Positions 48,201-60,124 of a stretch of 64,000 nt of DNA are shown in pieces. The number at the start of each line of letters is the position of its first letter. Within the stretch, counting starts at the first letter, position 1. The stretch comes from Schistosoma mansoni (lineage: Eukaryota > Platyhelminthes > Trematoda > Strigeidida > Schistosomatidae), in the NCBI RefSeq assembly GCF_000237925.1, contig NC_031495.1:4255852-4319851 (forward strand), in the 5' to 3' direction. Made by a program: the position numbers and the translations under genes. The notes under the pieces were generated by a model. It worked only from the letters and a program-made list of their open reading frames with translations. It was not told the DNA's origin and made no database searches.

Positions 48201-50305
48201 AATGTAGCATCAATCCGCGGGAGTGGAAAGGAGTTGCGCTTCGTTATAGCACAAAGCGACGATAATCTATATATAACCGAAGAGAGGAATCTTTCTTCTA
48301 CACTAAAACGATGGGCGAAGCCCACGTTGATGAAGATGGTACAATAATCCTTTCCTCTAGCATCTCCTTTATCGTTGATTCTAACTGAGGCTGATAGTGT
48401 ACTGGTACTCTTCGAGGTGGTTGACGTAATGGCATGTGGTTGGAATGGAGTGTTGTACAGTAGTCGTCCAATTTCCAGAGATATTCTCCGAGAAAACAGT
48501 ACTAAATTGTTGGAGTAGGGAAACGGCTGGTAGACGGACATTCTCCGTTATTTGTTTATGAGTTTGTACTTAGCGTATGACTCCAGACACCCTTACATGA
48601 GCTACCGACTTAAATGCGTCCTTGGGGCGATGTGTTGGTATAGTTACTTCCCCGATCTGTGCTTCCGCCTTGGCTACATGTAAGGCGACTTTGTATCTTA
48701 ACATGAAGTCGGCTCCAAGTATTAAATCCCATGTGAGTGTGGGGTATACTGAGGATTTGTGTGGGGATGAGTATTTGTTTACCGTTACGTTTAACCACAC
48801 CTTCGAGTGCGCTTCCAGAAGGTCACCACCAGCTATTTTTAGTGCAGGGGAACACAGTTTTTACCAGTTCTTATGATTTGACATGCGTAAAAATCCTTCT
48901 CTCATAATGGATACTGAAGCCCCTGTATCAGTAGAACAGTGGTTTTTAGTCCCTGTAAACTACTAGTTATAGTTATCGGATATCGGATTTTGAATAATAT
49001 GAAGGTAAATGGCAAAACCTAGTCTCACCTTGCTTCCAGAATTCATTATAGCCGCATTTCCAACCGAAGCGTTGGCAGCAAAAGCATTCCGTCTTCCCAT
49101 TGTGCTGACTCGTTCGTAACGGTTGTCTATCCGTCCAACATTTGACCGCGAAAATAATTTCAGTAGAGTCAGATTGATGTGGCACTCCAGACACTTCGGT
49201 AGCTGTCGCTGTCGAATAGGGTGTATATAAACTGCTTGAAAGCTTGCCCGTGGCCATAAACCGAGGGACTGTGGTTTTCAGATCCTGCATACTCTTTGGT
49301 GGCATATGTAAAAGGTGCTATCGTAGTGCATCCGGCAAAAGCCTTTCTGCAAATCGTGCGCGCATTAGTTCTTCCCGAACAGAGACATCTCAGCTAGGGA
49401 AGGCTAGAATTGCTGCAAAGAGTGGAGGTAATCGGTGGGCTCTTCACTCATTTTCAGGTGACGTGATAAAAACTGGATGGCCCTTAGTTGGGTGTCCACT
49501 GTTAGTGAAAAACAGTCGTCCAGAATTTTCCAAATTTGAACAGCTGAATTGCTTGCAGCGAATCCGTTGGCTGTTGCCCTTTTTGTCTCTTCAACGTCTA
49601 AGCACGATAGGACGTGGTCGAAATGCTTTGTAGCTGGAACTTTACATAAATACGCCATTATTCTGATCTTTCAAATAGCGTACTCTAATGAAACTCCCAG
49701 TAGTGGTGGTTGGCAAGGGATTGTACCGGTTGTTGACTTGCTCGGAGTGACCGGCAATTGATCATAGTCTTTATCGTGTTTTGTCATAGATACCTCCGTC
49801 ACCACTTGTAGCACGTTATATATTGCCGTTCACTTGGAGGCGGGAACGATCTAAAACAACAACACAACAGTCAGGACCGGTAAGTGCCTCTGAAGTAAGA
49901 ACACTTTGTACCGGCACAACATATATATTTTTGAAACTGAAAGACGTGGTCCGAGTACAAAAGAGGAAACTTACTACGAGAGAGTTATATTCGCTGTTCT
50001 GAAGGTTCGGATCGCGTAGGGCTTGTTCCTCTTCTTTCAGTGCGTCTACTCTTTGTTGCCCTGCAATAAGAAAAACAAACTCGCATTGGTAGCGTCGTAT
50101 GTGATGGTTTTTAATACCGTTACAAAGAATCCCAATGGACAGCGCGCGTTGTTTCAAGAGTAGCAGGAAACCTCAATATATCCAATATTCGTGTGACAAA
50201 AGAGTGTAAACCAGCTACTCTTTTGAGATCATTTATTTTGCTTTCATGATTAGATTCCATGTCGTTTCGTCGTTTAATGTGGAGATTTAAGCTAACAGGC
50301 TACAG
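45230..50305 (-). mobile_element. Gypsy LTR element, old and heavily broken, with rearranged ends
   Basis: Order on -: gag (about 49.78-48.97 kb), protease (about 48.95-48.55), RT (about 48.5-47.65), RNase H (about 47.5-47.1; RVRTDHHELRWL), integrase zinc region and core (about 46.95-46.0; HSDQGAAFESH, GLVERTNRTIKTLL). A full LTR of about 500 bp lies at 49806-50305 with mirror ends TGTAGC/GCTACA; TGGTGACGGAGG just inside it is the primer site. At the other end the same two LTR blocks occur in the opposite order (45230-45402, then 45411-45720), as at an LTR-LTR junction. The two sets of end blocks are still very similar, so insertion is not ancient, yet the coding part has many breaks (more than five). 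Confidence 0.85.
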
Positions 50306-52090
50306 TAATCCCAGTGGGTTTAACTGCTATTTGGATGTTCATATTACCTGACTATAAATTTGAAAGTTTGTTCTAGAGCAATGTGTTCCATAGAACCTGT
50401 GTCTGTCAATTTACAGAGTAACTGACCAACTGGTCGCAACTTTGAAATTTGAACAAGTAAGACCTAAGGTAGCATATAAATAGAGACGAGATTTCTCAAC
50501 GCGAAAAATCTTTTAGCCTAGATATCTGATGTCTATCCCAATAATTTATCACTATTACATGTTGTTGTGTGAATATCGTTAATATGATTCATTTGCTCTC
50601 ATTGTCCGGTTTTCAGTCTTCACTTATTGGAGTTAAACCATTTAACTTAAGCTGTCTTGCGCCAAAATCACACTTACTGGTGATTTTTGGCCTGCTTCGG
50701 TTTCATGGGCTAAATTAATCAATCTGTGCTAGTTATCTTTGACCTTAACGGCTACATCTAGTAATCCCCCATGGGGTTTGCTACCGAATCATACTGGAGT
50801 TCATTTCGGCGGGGGAGTGCTGTAGGTCAGTGGAATAACATTGAAACCAAGAAAAATTTTTATGAAGCTGAAATATTCCAACCGAAGAACATCGATCGAT
50901 GTTTGTTGAATTGTTGACAGAACTTTTTCAAGGTCAAAAACGACTAGCATGGATTGTTCAATTTACTCTCATGGAAATAACGTACCTGCTAATTGTTTGA
51001 TCTTTGTGCATATTAACGTTTTAGTCCCTTCTTTCATCACGTTTCGTGGAATGGCTGAGTGGGTAATGTTAAGGCTAATCTCAGAGTCTATTAGGCTATG
51101 GAGTTGTTGAATGGTTGACTTCCCCACAATGTTACATAATTTAAGTGGTTACATTACTCCGTTTCGTCACAAGTATATGATAATTTTTAGTCAAACTATG
51201 TAAGCAAGCACATTCCGTCAATTATGCTCACATCTCAAAACTATAGAACGTAATATAGGAACTGAATGAAAGTATTATCCATTATCTATGTGCCTATTTT
51301 CATTTTGTGAGCCCTCGCAAGACATTGAAATATCGTTTTTCAACAGAAAGTGGGTAATGTCTCACAAAACAAATTATCAATCCAGTTTAGTTAAAGTTTG
51401 ATCTTTATGTGACTACTTATTGTTAGTAAGTAGTTAGATACGCAATCAGTAATACTCATGTAGTTTTTTGTTGATATTGTTATAATCGCTTACAGGAGAA
51501 CCATTTAATGTAGTGAAAAGGAAAGTTTTTAAAGTTAATTTAAAGCTCTTTTGTAACAGTGAACATTGTGTAGGTAGTTCTCTTTATCATTAATAAAGCT
51601 TTTTGTAATGTATAAATCACAAGTGTAGTTGAGTAAACTTACTTTACTCTATAGTAAATGAAATAAACAAAAGCATTTGAGATGGTGGAGATTTGTAGCT
51701 CAGGTGGGTGATTTTGATGTAGGTTTGTTCTCGATCAAAGCTCCACGACCAAACCATCCAGCTCAGAGAACAAACTTGCATCAAAACAAAAGTATTTTTA
51801 TATATGATGTAATATGGTAAATTAGAAAGAAACAGTGCATTGGTGAAGGAAATATAACTGGTTATGATTGATCATTATGTAATAATAAATTTCATGTTTG
51901 TCTTGCCCTTAGTTGATAACGAGTTATTTCGGGTAATTTACAAAAAGATCATTGGTCTACATTTAAGAATATATTAACAGTTGTAAAATGATGTCAGTTT
52001 AGAGCTCATTTTATATGGTTACGCTGATCTTTTTATTTTTTTGTATCAATAAGTCTATGATATACTTACCGAATGTTTGTCAGATAGTGA
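50306..52090. other. no gene recognised
   Basis: AT-rich intergenic DNA. A small inverted pair ('tttgatgtaggtttgttctc' near 51712 against 'gagaacaaacttgcatcaaa' near 51766) forms a hairpin of about 20 bp, and nothing else stands out. Confidence 0.4.
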
Positions 52091-52575
52091 GAGATGCCCT
52101 GGTACATCCGAGAGTGGGGAGAGTCCGTTCTCCTTCTCGAAATGCTCTCACATGACCGCGCGTATATAGCCCCTGCCAGGAAGTCCTACTCACTGCCTTC
52201 TCACAGTGGCATTACTGTTGTTTACGAAATTGAGAGGACGAAAAGCGAATGTCCGGCGCTTTAACCGGGTTGGTGGATACGGAAAGTTCACCTAGCGGAG
52301 TTGGAAAACCCTTATTCCAAACCAATGGTGCACATGGGATCCAGTATCCTGAGGGGACAAATGGAGTACGAACCAATCGTTGGTCACCGGCTACTATGGG
52401 ACTGCATCTCCTTACGATGCTCCACTGCCTTGTGGATCAGATCTTTAGGTTAAAGGCTCGGGTTGTTGCCCCTTAAGAAAACCACCTGTTTCAGTTTGGG
52501 CATCAGGGTAGTATCACAGCCCTCACACAAATCAAATGAGATTTGTGTGGCACATATATATTTGGTGCCCGGCGA
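52091..52575 (+). repeat. family D repeat
   Basis: From 'gtggggagagtccgttctcc' through the family blocks to 'ggcacatatatatttggtgc'; the final tail is missing and replaced by unrelated sequence. Confidence 0.7.
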
Positions 52576-52779
52576 AGACTTATAGGAGGATGATTTGAGC
52601 ACCAGTTTATGTTTTTAAAATTATAGTGGAAAATGAGTTATATATCTAGTAATAATAAAAAAAAAGTTGGTTTTTATCACAAACTGACGATATTGTAACA
52701 TCCAAAGGTAAGTGGCTAAAAATCAATCGATTACCTGCTATTATAATAAAGACATTGTGATGTTCATATGAACTAATGA

Positions 52780-53710
52780 TTACATTGTCCTTGATGAATG
52801 CCTGATTTTAAATTCCAAATACGATACGTTCATTTGTGCTCATCTAGTTCTACTTGTTGTAAATTGCACTACTTCGGGAATTCTTAGTTCATTCAAATAC
52901 CTCTAATTATCACATTGGTATTGAAATGGAGCCTGTCATTGCACAGTTGGACACATATCCAAGTTTTGATGCTTTCCAGTATTATATAGAAAGGTTTGAA
53001 ATTTGAACTATGACCAAAGAAGATTTTGAGGATGTCAATGTTGTGGCTCATTTCCTTACATTAATCGGAAAACTTTGGCATTCTCAGGCAAGCTTATTTC
53101 ACTTCCTTATGCAACTCTCAAGTAACTACTACTAGACCATGTAAATTGTTTAAATTTCGAATGAGAAAAAGGAGGAAAATTATTCGTCAGGGCATCAAAA
53201 ACTCCAGTACATTACTACGACATCTCAATCTAATGCGTAATCAAGGTTATTTAGATAACGATTCATTAAGAAGTTGCGAAGCAGGTCACGAAGATGAGCA
53301 TAAGTTTGGTAAATGCTTGTTCTGTGGCATGTTACGCCCATGTAATTCATGTGCGTTTCGTAATTTTAAATGCTTTAAATGTAATAAAACCGGATACATT
53401 CAGTCAGTTTGTAGTACTACTATTCATTTCGCTGCAAGCAATGCTAATTTTTTAAATTCTGATCCTATGAAGTTGGGTGTTTCCAGTGATCATCCATCTT
53501 TATCCAAGATTTTGAAAAGCAGTATACAGTTGTACCTCAGTCCAGAATTAAGTGAAACTCATAATCATCGTGAGATAAAAGCTTCTAGTCAATCAACTTC
53601 TTATCGGAATTCTCATGTTATTCTACCAGGTATAATAATCCAAATACTTCCAACTATCGCAGACATCAATATACAGTTTCATTTCCTTATTTTAGGCAGT
53701 CAGTAAACTC
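52780..53710 (+). mobile_element. LTR-gag relic, plus-strand copy
   Basis: An LTR-like stretch (52.79-52.92 kb) is followed by a primer-site-like TGGTATTGAA, then gag-type sequence opening MEPVIAQLDTYPSFDAFQYY and, further on, Cys knuckles (FKCFKCNKTGYIQSVC) near 53.35-53.42 kb. It has the same plan as the minus-strand copy at 53.87-55.80 kb. No pol. A fossil with several breaks. Confidence 0.65.
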
Positions 53711-53869
53711 ATTTTTTTCCTCTATTAAACAATGAAATATTTGCATATTTGACTATGGTTAACCGGCGCTTCAGTTGCTCCTTCATCTCGGTGTAGCAAA
53801 CGTTATAACCAGATGATAACGGTTTTTCTGACTTCTCGGCATAAAGATGGAATAAAGTATTATGATTAG

Positions 53870-55800
53870 AGTTATTCGAATTAATGTACTAACTAGGAAT
53901 ACCTGAAGTAATGAAATTTACAACAAGTAGAACTAGATGAGAACAATTGAATATATTGTATTTGTAATTCGTATTTAGCGAGTAATCGAGTACAAAGGAA
54001 TCATTAGTTCGTACATATACCACAATCTGCACAACTTATATAGTAATCCAAATTTCTGTAATCGATTGTACTTCTCCTGAGGTTCATCGTGCCTGTTGGA
54101 CTGTATATTGGATATAGACTCTGTATGACCTAGAATATACTCATTAGTTTTTGAATTAACAACTGGAATAGGAACAGACTCACCTGGGTCCTGAAATTGT
54201 ATTTGATCAACATGTTAGTTATATGTACTCAAATCACTAATACCTAGAATTTAAACGATAGACTTTCCAACACTATTCTCCCTCGAGAAAAAATGTTAGA
54301 TCACCATATTCCCAGGAAACAAATAATGTCTTTATTTAAAATCTATTTCTCATATTGACCATAGGATCCACTAGAAGTAACTTCATGGTGAGAACAAACC
54401 ACATTCTTTATGAAATCATCCGAATTGTGATTACGTTTGAGTTCACTTAGAACTTGGGCATCACATTGACTAAGTTTTCTACCAGAAACAAATGCATTAT
54501 GAGGACAAATAATATGACGTCATTAGGATTTGGTACTTCTGAAATATTTTCCTTAAATGATGGATCATCAGAAAAATGAGCATTTATCAAAACTGGATCA
54601 GATTTACGATCATGGTTTGATCCATTCGACATATTTTCCTCATTTTTATAAAAAACTTTCATCAGAAATATATGAATCACCAGGGCAAACGATATCTAGT
54701 AGAATAACATGAGAAATCTAATACGAAGTTGATTCATTAAAAGCTTTTGTTTTACAATGATTTTAAGTTTAATTTGATACAGTTGTATTCACTGTATTGC
54801 TCCAAATTTCGTGAAACATAAACTTGTTTCAACTGGAGCTTAGTTTCAGAGTTATGAAAGGCTAACAAGGCTTATCTAATTCTAGACTGAGGTATGACTC
54901 TATGCTGTCTGAGTCGACAATAGAGTCATGTTGTGAACTAAGGGTGGTATATAAATGCTTCTGAATATGGACATTACCTTCCGAAATAGTGGATAAAGAT
55001 AAACGATCATTAGAAACACTCAACTTAATAAAATCCGAACTACAGGGTTTATCATCAGTAGTGGCAAAACGAACGGTAGCTCTACAAACCGGTTTGATGT
55101 GTCTCCTTTTACTACATTTAAAGCGTTTGGCATGTTGAAATACACATGAATCATATTAGTGAAATTTACCACAGGATAAGCATTTATCAGACCTATGCTT
55201 ACCTCTGTAACCTGCTTTGCATCTCCTTAATGAATTGTCATCTACATGACCTTGATCACACATTAGATTGGGATAATCAAGCGATGAAGTAGAATCCTTG
55301 ATATCCTGGCCAATCATTCAATAAAATTTTGCTCCTTCATGGCATTTGAAATCAGTACACTTTACATGATTGAGTAGTAGTTCATTGAGAGTTGTGTAGG
55401 GAAGTGAAATAAACTTATTTGGGAGTGCCAGAGTTTTTAGTAATCTGTAGACTTCTTTTCCGATGAATGTAAGGAAATGAGCCACAGTTTTATCATCCAT
55501 GACATCTTCCCTGGTCAAACACCAGATTTCAAACTTTTCCATGTAATCTTCGAAAGCTTCAGAATTCGAATGTATGTTCAACTGTTCGATGACAGACTAT
55601 CGCGACTCAAATATGGTGTTTAGAAGTAATCGAATTAATGTAGTAACTAGGAATACCCGAAATAGTACAATTTACAACAAGTAGAACTGGATGAGCACAA
55701 ATGAACATATTGTAAATGGAATTCGTAATAAGCAGGTAATGAAGTACGAAGGAATCATTATTTCGTACGAATACCACATGGAGGCGTAGGCTCAACAATA
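53870..55800 (-). mobile_element. gag-only LTR element relic, minus-strand copy
   Basis: LTR-like ends in the same orientation at about 55.80-55.62 kb and 54.06-53.87 kb (shared 'acaacaagtagaact' and 'aactaggaatac') enclose gag-type sequence: AFEDYMEKFEIWCLTREDV near 55.5 kb, Cys knuckles near 55.1-55.2 kb, and an Asp/Asn-rich part near 54.5 kb. No RT, RNase H or integrase is visible in 1.9 kb, so it resembles a gag-only (TR-GAG type) derivative. A fossil with several breaks; moderate age. Confidence 0.6.
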
Positions 55801-56349
55801 CCAAGTGTAAAAGAAATGTACAGATATTTCACTCTAATTTTAAATTTCTCTGTGATGTACACTAACAAATACATATAGGATAGAATCTCAGTAAGTAATT
55901 AGAGTCATCTTCAAATAATACAGATTTCCTCAAGAAACCTCGTTAGTGAACGTATTTTAGCAATCACCAAGTTAAACATGTTATCTCAATCAATAGTCAT
56001 TTAATGAACTGTTGTCAGGAATGACACAATTCATTATTTTTCAGAATTGTTGATATGAGGGGGATAAGATTTGTTATGGTTACCTTTAACACCTTAATAT
56101 TACTGTGACGTATTCAAAGTGGCAAAGCCAAAAGAAATTCATACTTAATTTCATTATTTAGTGTGTAAAATGCCATATGTACTATGATCTTACTCATCTA
56201 TCTTGGAGCATAAACGTTCACTTGCTAAAAGTACTCATCTTCTTTCTTATTACACATATCATTTTCATCAATGAAAATTTGTTGTATATTAGTTATCAGT
56301 CAGTTTTATTTTGTTAGATCGTTAGTCCATTCGGTGGACTTTAATTAAA

Positions 56350-56590
56350 CTATTCACCAGTTCCCTCAACATTATAGGTACACTTTGCTGACGAGTACCA
56401 CTCAGCACGAAACTCGGGTCCAGGGTTTCCTGTTGACCACTTCCAACCACCATCTTATCTCAACATAGTACACACAGTATCGAGCTACCTAGACTAGTGG
56501 TCACATTGCAACTTGATCGATAGTATTTGATCTGCACTAAAAAGGACTTGACACATAGGATATTGATCACCACCTAGTGATCAATCAAAT
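56350..56590 (+). repeat. family C SINE, 3' part
   Basis: 'cagttccctcaacattatag', 'gtccagggtttcctgttgac' and 'gcaacttgatcgatag' to the palindromic end GATCACCACCTAGTGATC. The tRNA-like core is missing. Confidence 0.6.
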
Positions 56591-56764
56591 GTGAAAATAC
56601 TTTTGTGTTTAAAAATATAGAGTATATTTGAATGAATTTATTTTATATCTATTAACCACCTATTAACTTTCATAATATAAATCTTATATAATACTATTGT
56701 TTAATGGATAGTACATTCGAATATTAGTTGGATAATTAAAGTAGTCGATAGAAATCTAGTTGTG

Positions 56765-57010
56765 AAATGTAGTTAAGATCATGAGTCAACTAAATCTAGA
56801 CCACCATGGAAAACCTGGGAGCATCGGACAACCATTTCGTTCTATTGTAGTACTCCTCAACAGTGCGCACCCACGATCTAGTGGTTAAGCGCTCACGCAC
56901 GAAACTGATAGGTCCTGGGTTCGAATCCACGAGGCGGGATTGTGAATGCTTCCAGGTTTTCCATGGTGGTCTAGCTTCAATTGACTCATGATTTCAACTA
57001 TATAAAATTA
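56765..57010 (+). repeat. family A SINE, foldback copy
   Basis: Reverse tail 56775-56860, forward B box (GGTTCGAATCC) at about 56920, forward tail ending TCAATTGACTCATGA at about 56990. Same arrangement as 31030-31330. Confidence 0.7.
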
Positions 57011-57405
57011 CTAAAATCTCCACAAAAACCCCCTTGTGATATTGAACATATGGTCACTAGTGACTGGTTCCATGAGGTAATTCCTGGAGTTCTAGTGAGA
57101 AGTCGTGGCCAGTGGAGTTAATCCATGTCAGGTAGAGACAGGTATCTACCTCAGTACAATGGAAGATGATTGCTTAATTTCGTGGATTGATTGAAGTTAG
57201 ACATTAACACCGTTGGATGCCGGCTAGCTCAGTGATCTAGAGGTTAAGCGCTCGCATGTGAGACTGATAGGTCTTGGGTTCGAATCTTGCGAGGTGGGAT
57301 CGTGGATACGCACTGCTGAGGAGTCCCACAATAGGATGAGTTGGCCGTCCAGTGCTTCCACGTTTTCCATAGTGGTCTAGCTTCAATTGACTCATGATTT
57401 CAATA
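57011..57405 (+). repeat. family A element, long form, in tandem with the foldback copy
   Basis: It starts at the terminus 'ctccacaaaaaccccc', carries the 180-bp 5' block ('catatggtcactagtgactg') and the tRNA-like core (GCTCAGTGATCTAGAGG; GGTTCGAATC near 57276), and ends TCAATTGACTCATGA with a short A run. Confidence 0.7.
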
Positions 57406-57722
57406 AAAAAAACGATCCGATCATGATCCAAATTTTGAAAACTGATCTAGATTATGTTTAAAACAAGAAATGATGAATTCAATTATAGATAACTATGATA
57501 CAACTTTATATTAAATTACCATTCTTACTGTTATCTCTATGATACTATAATGTAACAATTTAAATATTTATAAATGTATATACATAAATTTTATGTATAT
57601 ATTCAAATGAAGAAAATGTATTAGTTTGTTATCGGGGTGGTCGTTGATATTTGTTTAATTAACATTATTGTCATTTCATTATGTCTCTCCTTTTTCTCCT
57701 TTTTCTCCTTCTTCTTCTTCAG

Positions 57723-57916
57723 CATCATCATCATCATCATCAGCAGCAGCAGTATCATCATCTACTTCTCCAGTAACAAAACCAAATGAAAATGAAACTA
57801 TACCTATTTTTTCTGTTTTTTTTTGTTTCTCTACATTTCTTTCAACACTGGTAACAATATATTACTATTATGATTATTTAAGTGAATATAGTAGTCAAGA
57901 CCACACAAATGATTAA
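57723..57916 (+). CDS. possible terminal exon, Ser-rich with a membrane segment
   Basis: A textbook 3' splice site (a pyrimidine run of about 30 bases ending TTCAG at 57722) precedes an open frame with a Ser/Ala run, then TSPVTKPNENETIPIF, a hydrophobic stretch (about FSVFFCFSTFLSTLVTIYY) and a polar end EYSSQDHTND before TAA. There is no start codon in the frame, so it would be a last exon. I found no upstream exon and do not recognise the protein. Chance in simple sequence is a fair alternative. Confidence 0.3.
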
Positions 57917-57941
57917 AAGCCGCGTCTAAAAAACCCCTCTT

Positions 57942-57942
57942 T

Positions 57943-57974
<32 letters not shown>
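57942..57974. repeat. (CA)n/(TA)n microsatellite
   Basis: A CA tract followed by a TA tract. ACT and AGT triplet runs follow at 58063-58086 and 58129-58163. Confidence 0.95.
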
Positions 57975-58469
57975 CCGATTGTAAGAAGTGTATTTTATAT
58001 TAAAAAGGCGCCATTACATTTGATTAATATCTACTTGGTAGGTACAATATATTTGAAAATGTTACCTACTACTACTACTACTACCAATGAAAGGATTAAT
58101 TATAACAAAACTAATGATCATAATATAAGTAGTAGGGGTAGTAGTAGTAGTAGTAGTAGTAGTAATAGTAGTCAGATAACAACAACGACAACGACAACAA
58201 ACAAAAAAAAGAAAAGAAAAGAAAAGAAAAAGAAGTTCGTATCATAATGCAAAAGTGAATGTTTTCTTTTGTTGTTGAAAAGAACTTGTTACAATGTACT
58301 TGTTTTCTGTCATATTTAACATTGAACGAATATTCTATTTGTTAATTTGTCTTTAAAATTAATTAATTCATTATTATTATTACAAAAAAGGGTAATATAT
58401 ACATGGTATACATTAAAGTTTTCTTAGCGAAGTATGAATATTACAAATTTAAAGTTTATTTAATAATTA

Positions 58470-58690
58470 CTTTATGAATATTTTCATAGTTGAAAGCATG
58501 AGTCAATTGAAGCTAGACCACCATGGAAAACCTGGAAGCACTGGACGACCGTTTCTTCCTATTGTGGGACTCCTCAGCAGTGCGCATCCACGATCTCATC
58601 TCACGAAACGGCCGTCCAGTGCTTTCAGGTTTTCTTTGGTGGTCCAGCTTCAATTGACTCATGATTTCAACTATGAAAATACTGAAATCT
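58470..58690 (+). repeat. family A hairpin copy without tRNA core
   Basis: The left arm 58479-58554 and right arm 58604-58681 are inverted copies of the family tail over about 75 bases with few mismatches, around a 49-base loop. The tRNA-like part is absent, so this copy is almost a pure foldback. Confidence 0.75.
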
Positions 58691-59130
58691 TCACACAAAC
58701 CCCTTCTATTATTCTTGTTGCTAGGTGTTGTTTTCCTTCCTTCCTCCTTTCTCTCTTCAATCAATTGTTACATATACACACATATTCATTAATGAATGTG
58801 TTTACATATATACTAGTTAAAATATAATACACAATTTTCACACTAAATTATTCATTCAAGGTGAATATATATACACAACTATATACTACTTATTAGTTTT
58901 TTCTTTATTTATCATTATTGTCCTTTACTCTAATTGATCAACATATCCGGTCACACAGTCTGTAAAACTCGTTTGTTTGTTTGTTTATTTTTTTTTCATT
59001 TTAGAAAAACTAAAACAAACATTCTGATTACCAACCTAATTTCTCACGACATTTTATTAACTGTCTAAAACTGAGAAATTAAACTTTCTCACTTGAATGT
59101 GTATAACATGTGAAAGTGTAAATTACAAAG

Positions 59131-59308
59131 ATACTACTATCACTACTACTAATAATACTACTATTACTACTACTACTACCATTACTATTACTACTAATAC
59201 TACTACTACTACTACCATTACTACTACTACTACTAATACTACTACTACTACCACTGCTACTGCTACTATTACTACTACTACTACTAATAATAATAATAAT
59301 AATAATAA
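59131..59308. repeat. (ACT)n-rich imperfect triplet array
   Basis: About 180 bases of ACT/ATT triplets ending in an AAT run. It opens a Thr-rich frame with no gene support. Confidence 0.95.
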
Positions 59309-59499
59309 ATTACCAAAATGACTGAAAATGTAGGTTTATTTAAATGTAAACTGTTTTATTGTTTTGAATTCATAAACATTGTACTCGATAATTGAATTGA
59401 ATATTGTCTACAATTAATTTATGAGTTGAAGTTACTAAGACCTATTTGAATGTTAACTATGTTCAGAATGAAGCAAAAAAAAACTAATGCTGGAATACA

Positions 59500-59985
59500 A
59501 TAAATACTAGGATCAGAATTTTCAATACAAATGTCAAGATAGTTCTACTGTATGGGGCAGAGACGTGGAAAACTACGAAAGCCACCATCCAGAAGATACA
59601 GGTGTTTATTAGTAGATGTCTACGCAAAATACTTCGAATCCGTTGGCGAGACACTATCAGCAACATTCTACTGTGAGAGAGAACAAACCAGATTCCAGTG
59701 AAGGACGAAATCAGGAAGAAGTGCTGGAAGTGGATAGGACACACATTGAGGAAATCATCCAACTGCGTCACAAGACAAGCCCTCACATGGAATCATGAAG
59801 GCCTAAGGAAAAGAGGTAGACTGAAGAACACATTATGCCGAGAAATGGAGACAGACATGAGAAGAATGTACGAAAATTGGATAGAACTAGAAAGGAAAGC
59901 CTAGGACAGAGTGGGTTGGAGAATGCTGGTTGGTGGCCTATGTTCCATTGGGAGTAACAGGCGTAAGTAAAAAAGTAAGTAAGGA
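59500..59985 (+). mobile_element. RTE-like LINE, 3' terminal fragment with GTAA tail
   Basis: Reads NVKIVLLYGAETWKTTKA, IQVFISRCLRKILRIRW, then an in-frame stop, and [19 protein letters not shown] through DRVGWRMLVGG. The 3' end is 'gtaacaggcgtaagtaaa' with a degenerate GTAA tail. It is a 5'-truncated dead copy of a LINE family different from the one at 29.4 kb. Confidence 0.8.
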
Positions 59986-60124
59986 TAACGATAAATGATC
60001 GTTTCAGTTTAACAAAAAAAAATGATTGGGGGGTAAGAAATATGTGCCAAATAGAATAATATCATAGTACTTGAAGTTCTTAGCATCAGTTCTATGTGAA
60101 TTTATAGGTAGGAAAATTTGAAAC

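Noticed and set aside
58020-58321. Thr/Ser/Lys-rich frame at 58020-58247, and a similar Thr-rich frame at 59097-59321
   Set aside because: Made by ACT/AGT/AAAG simple repeats; no splice or start context.
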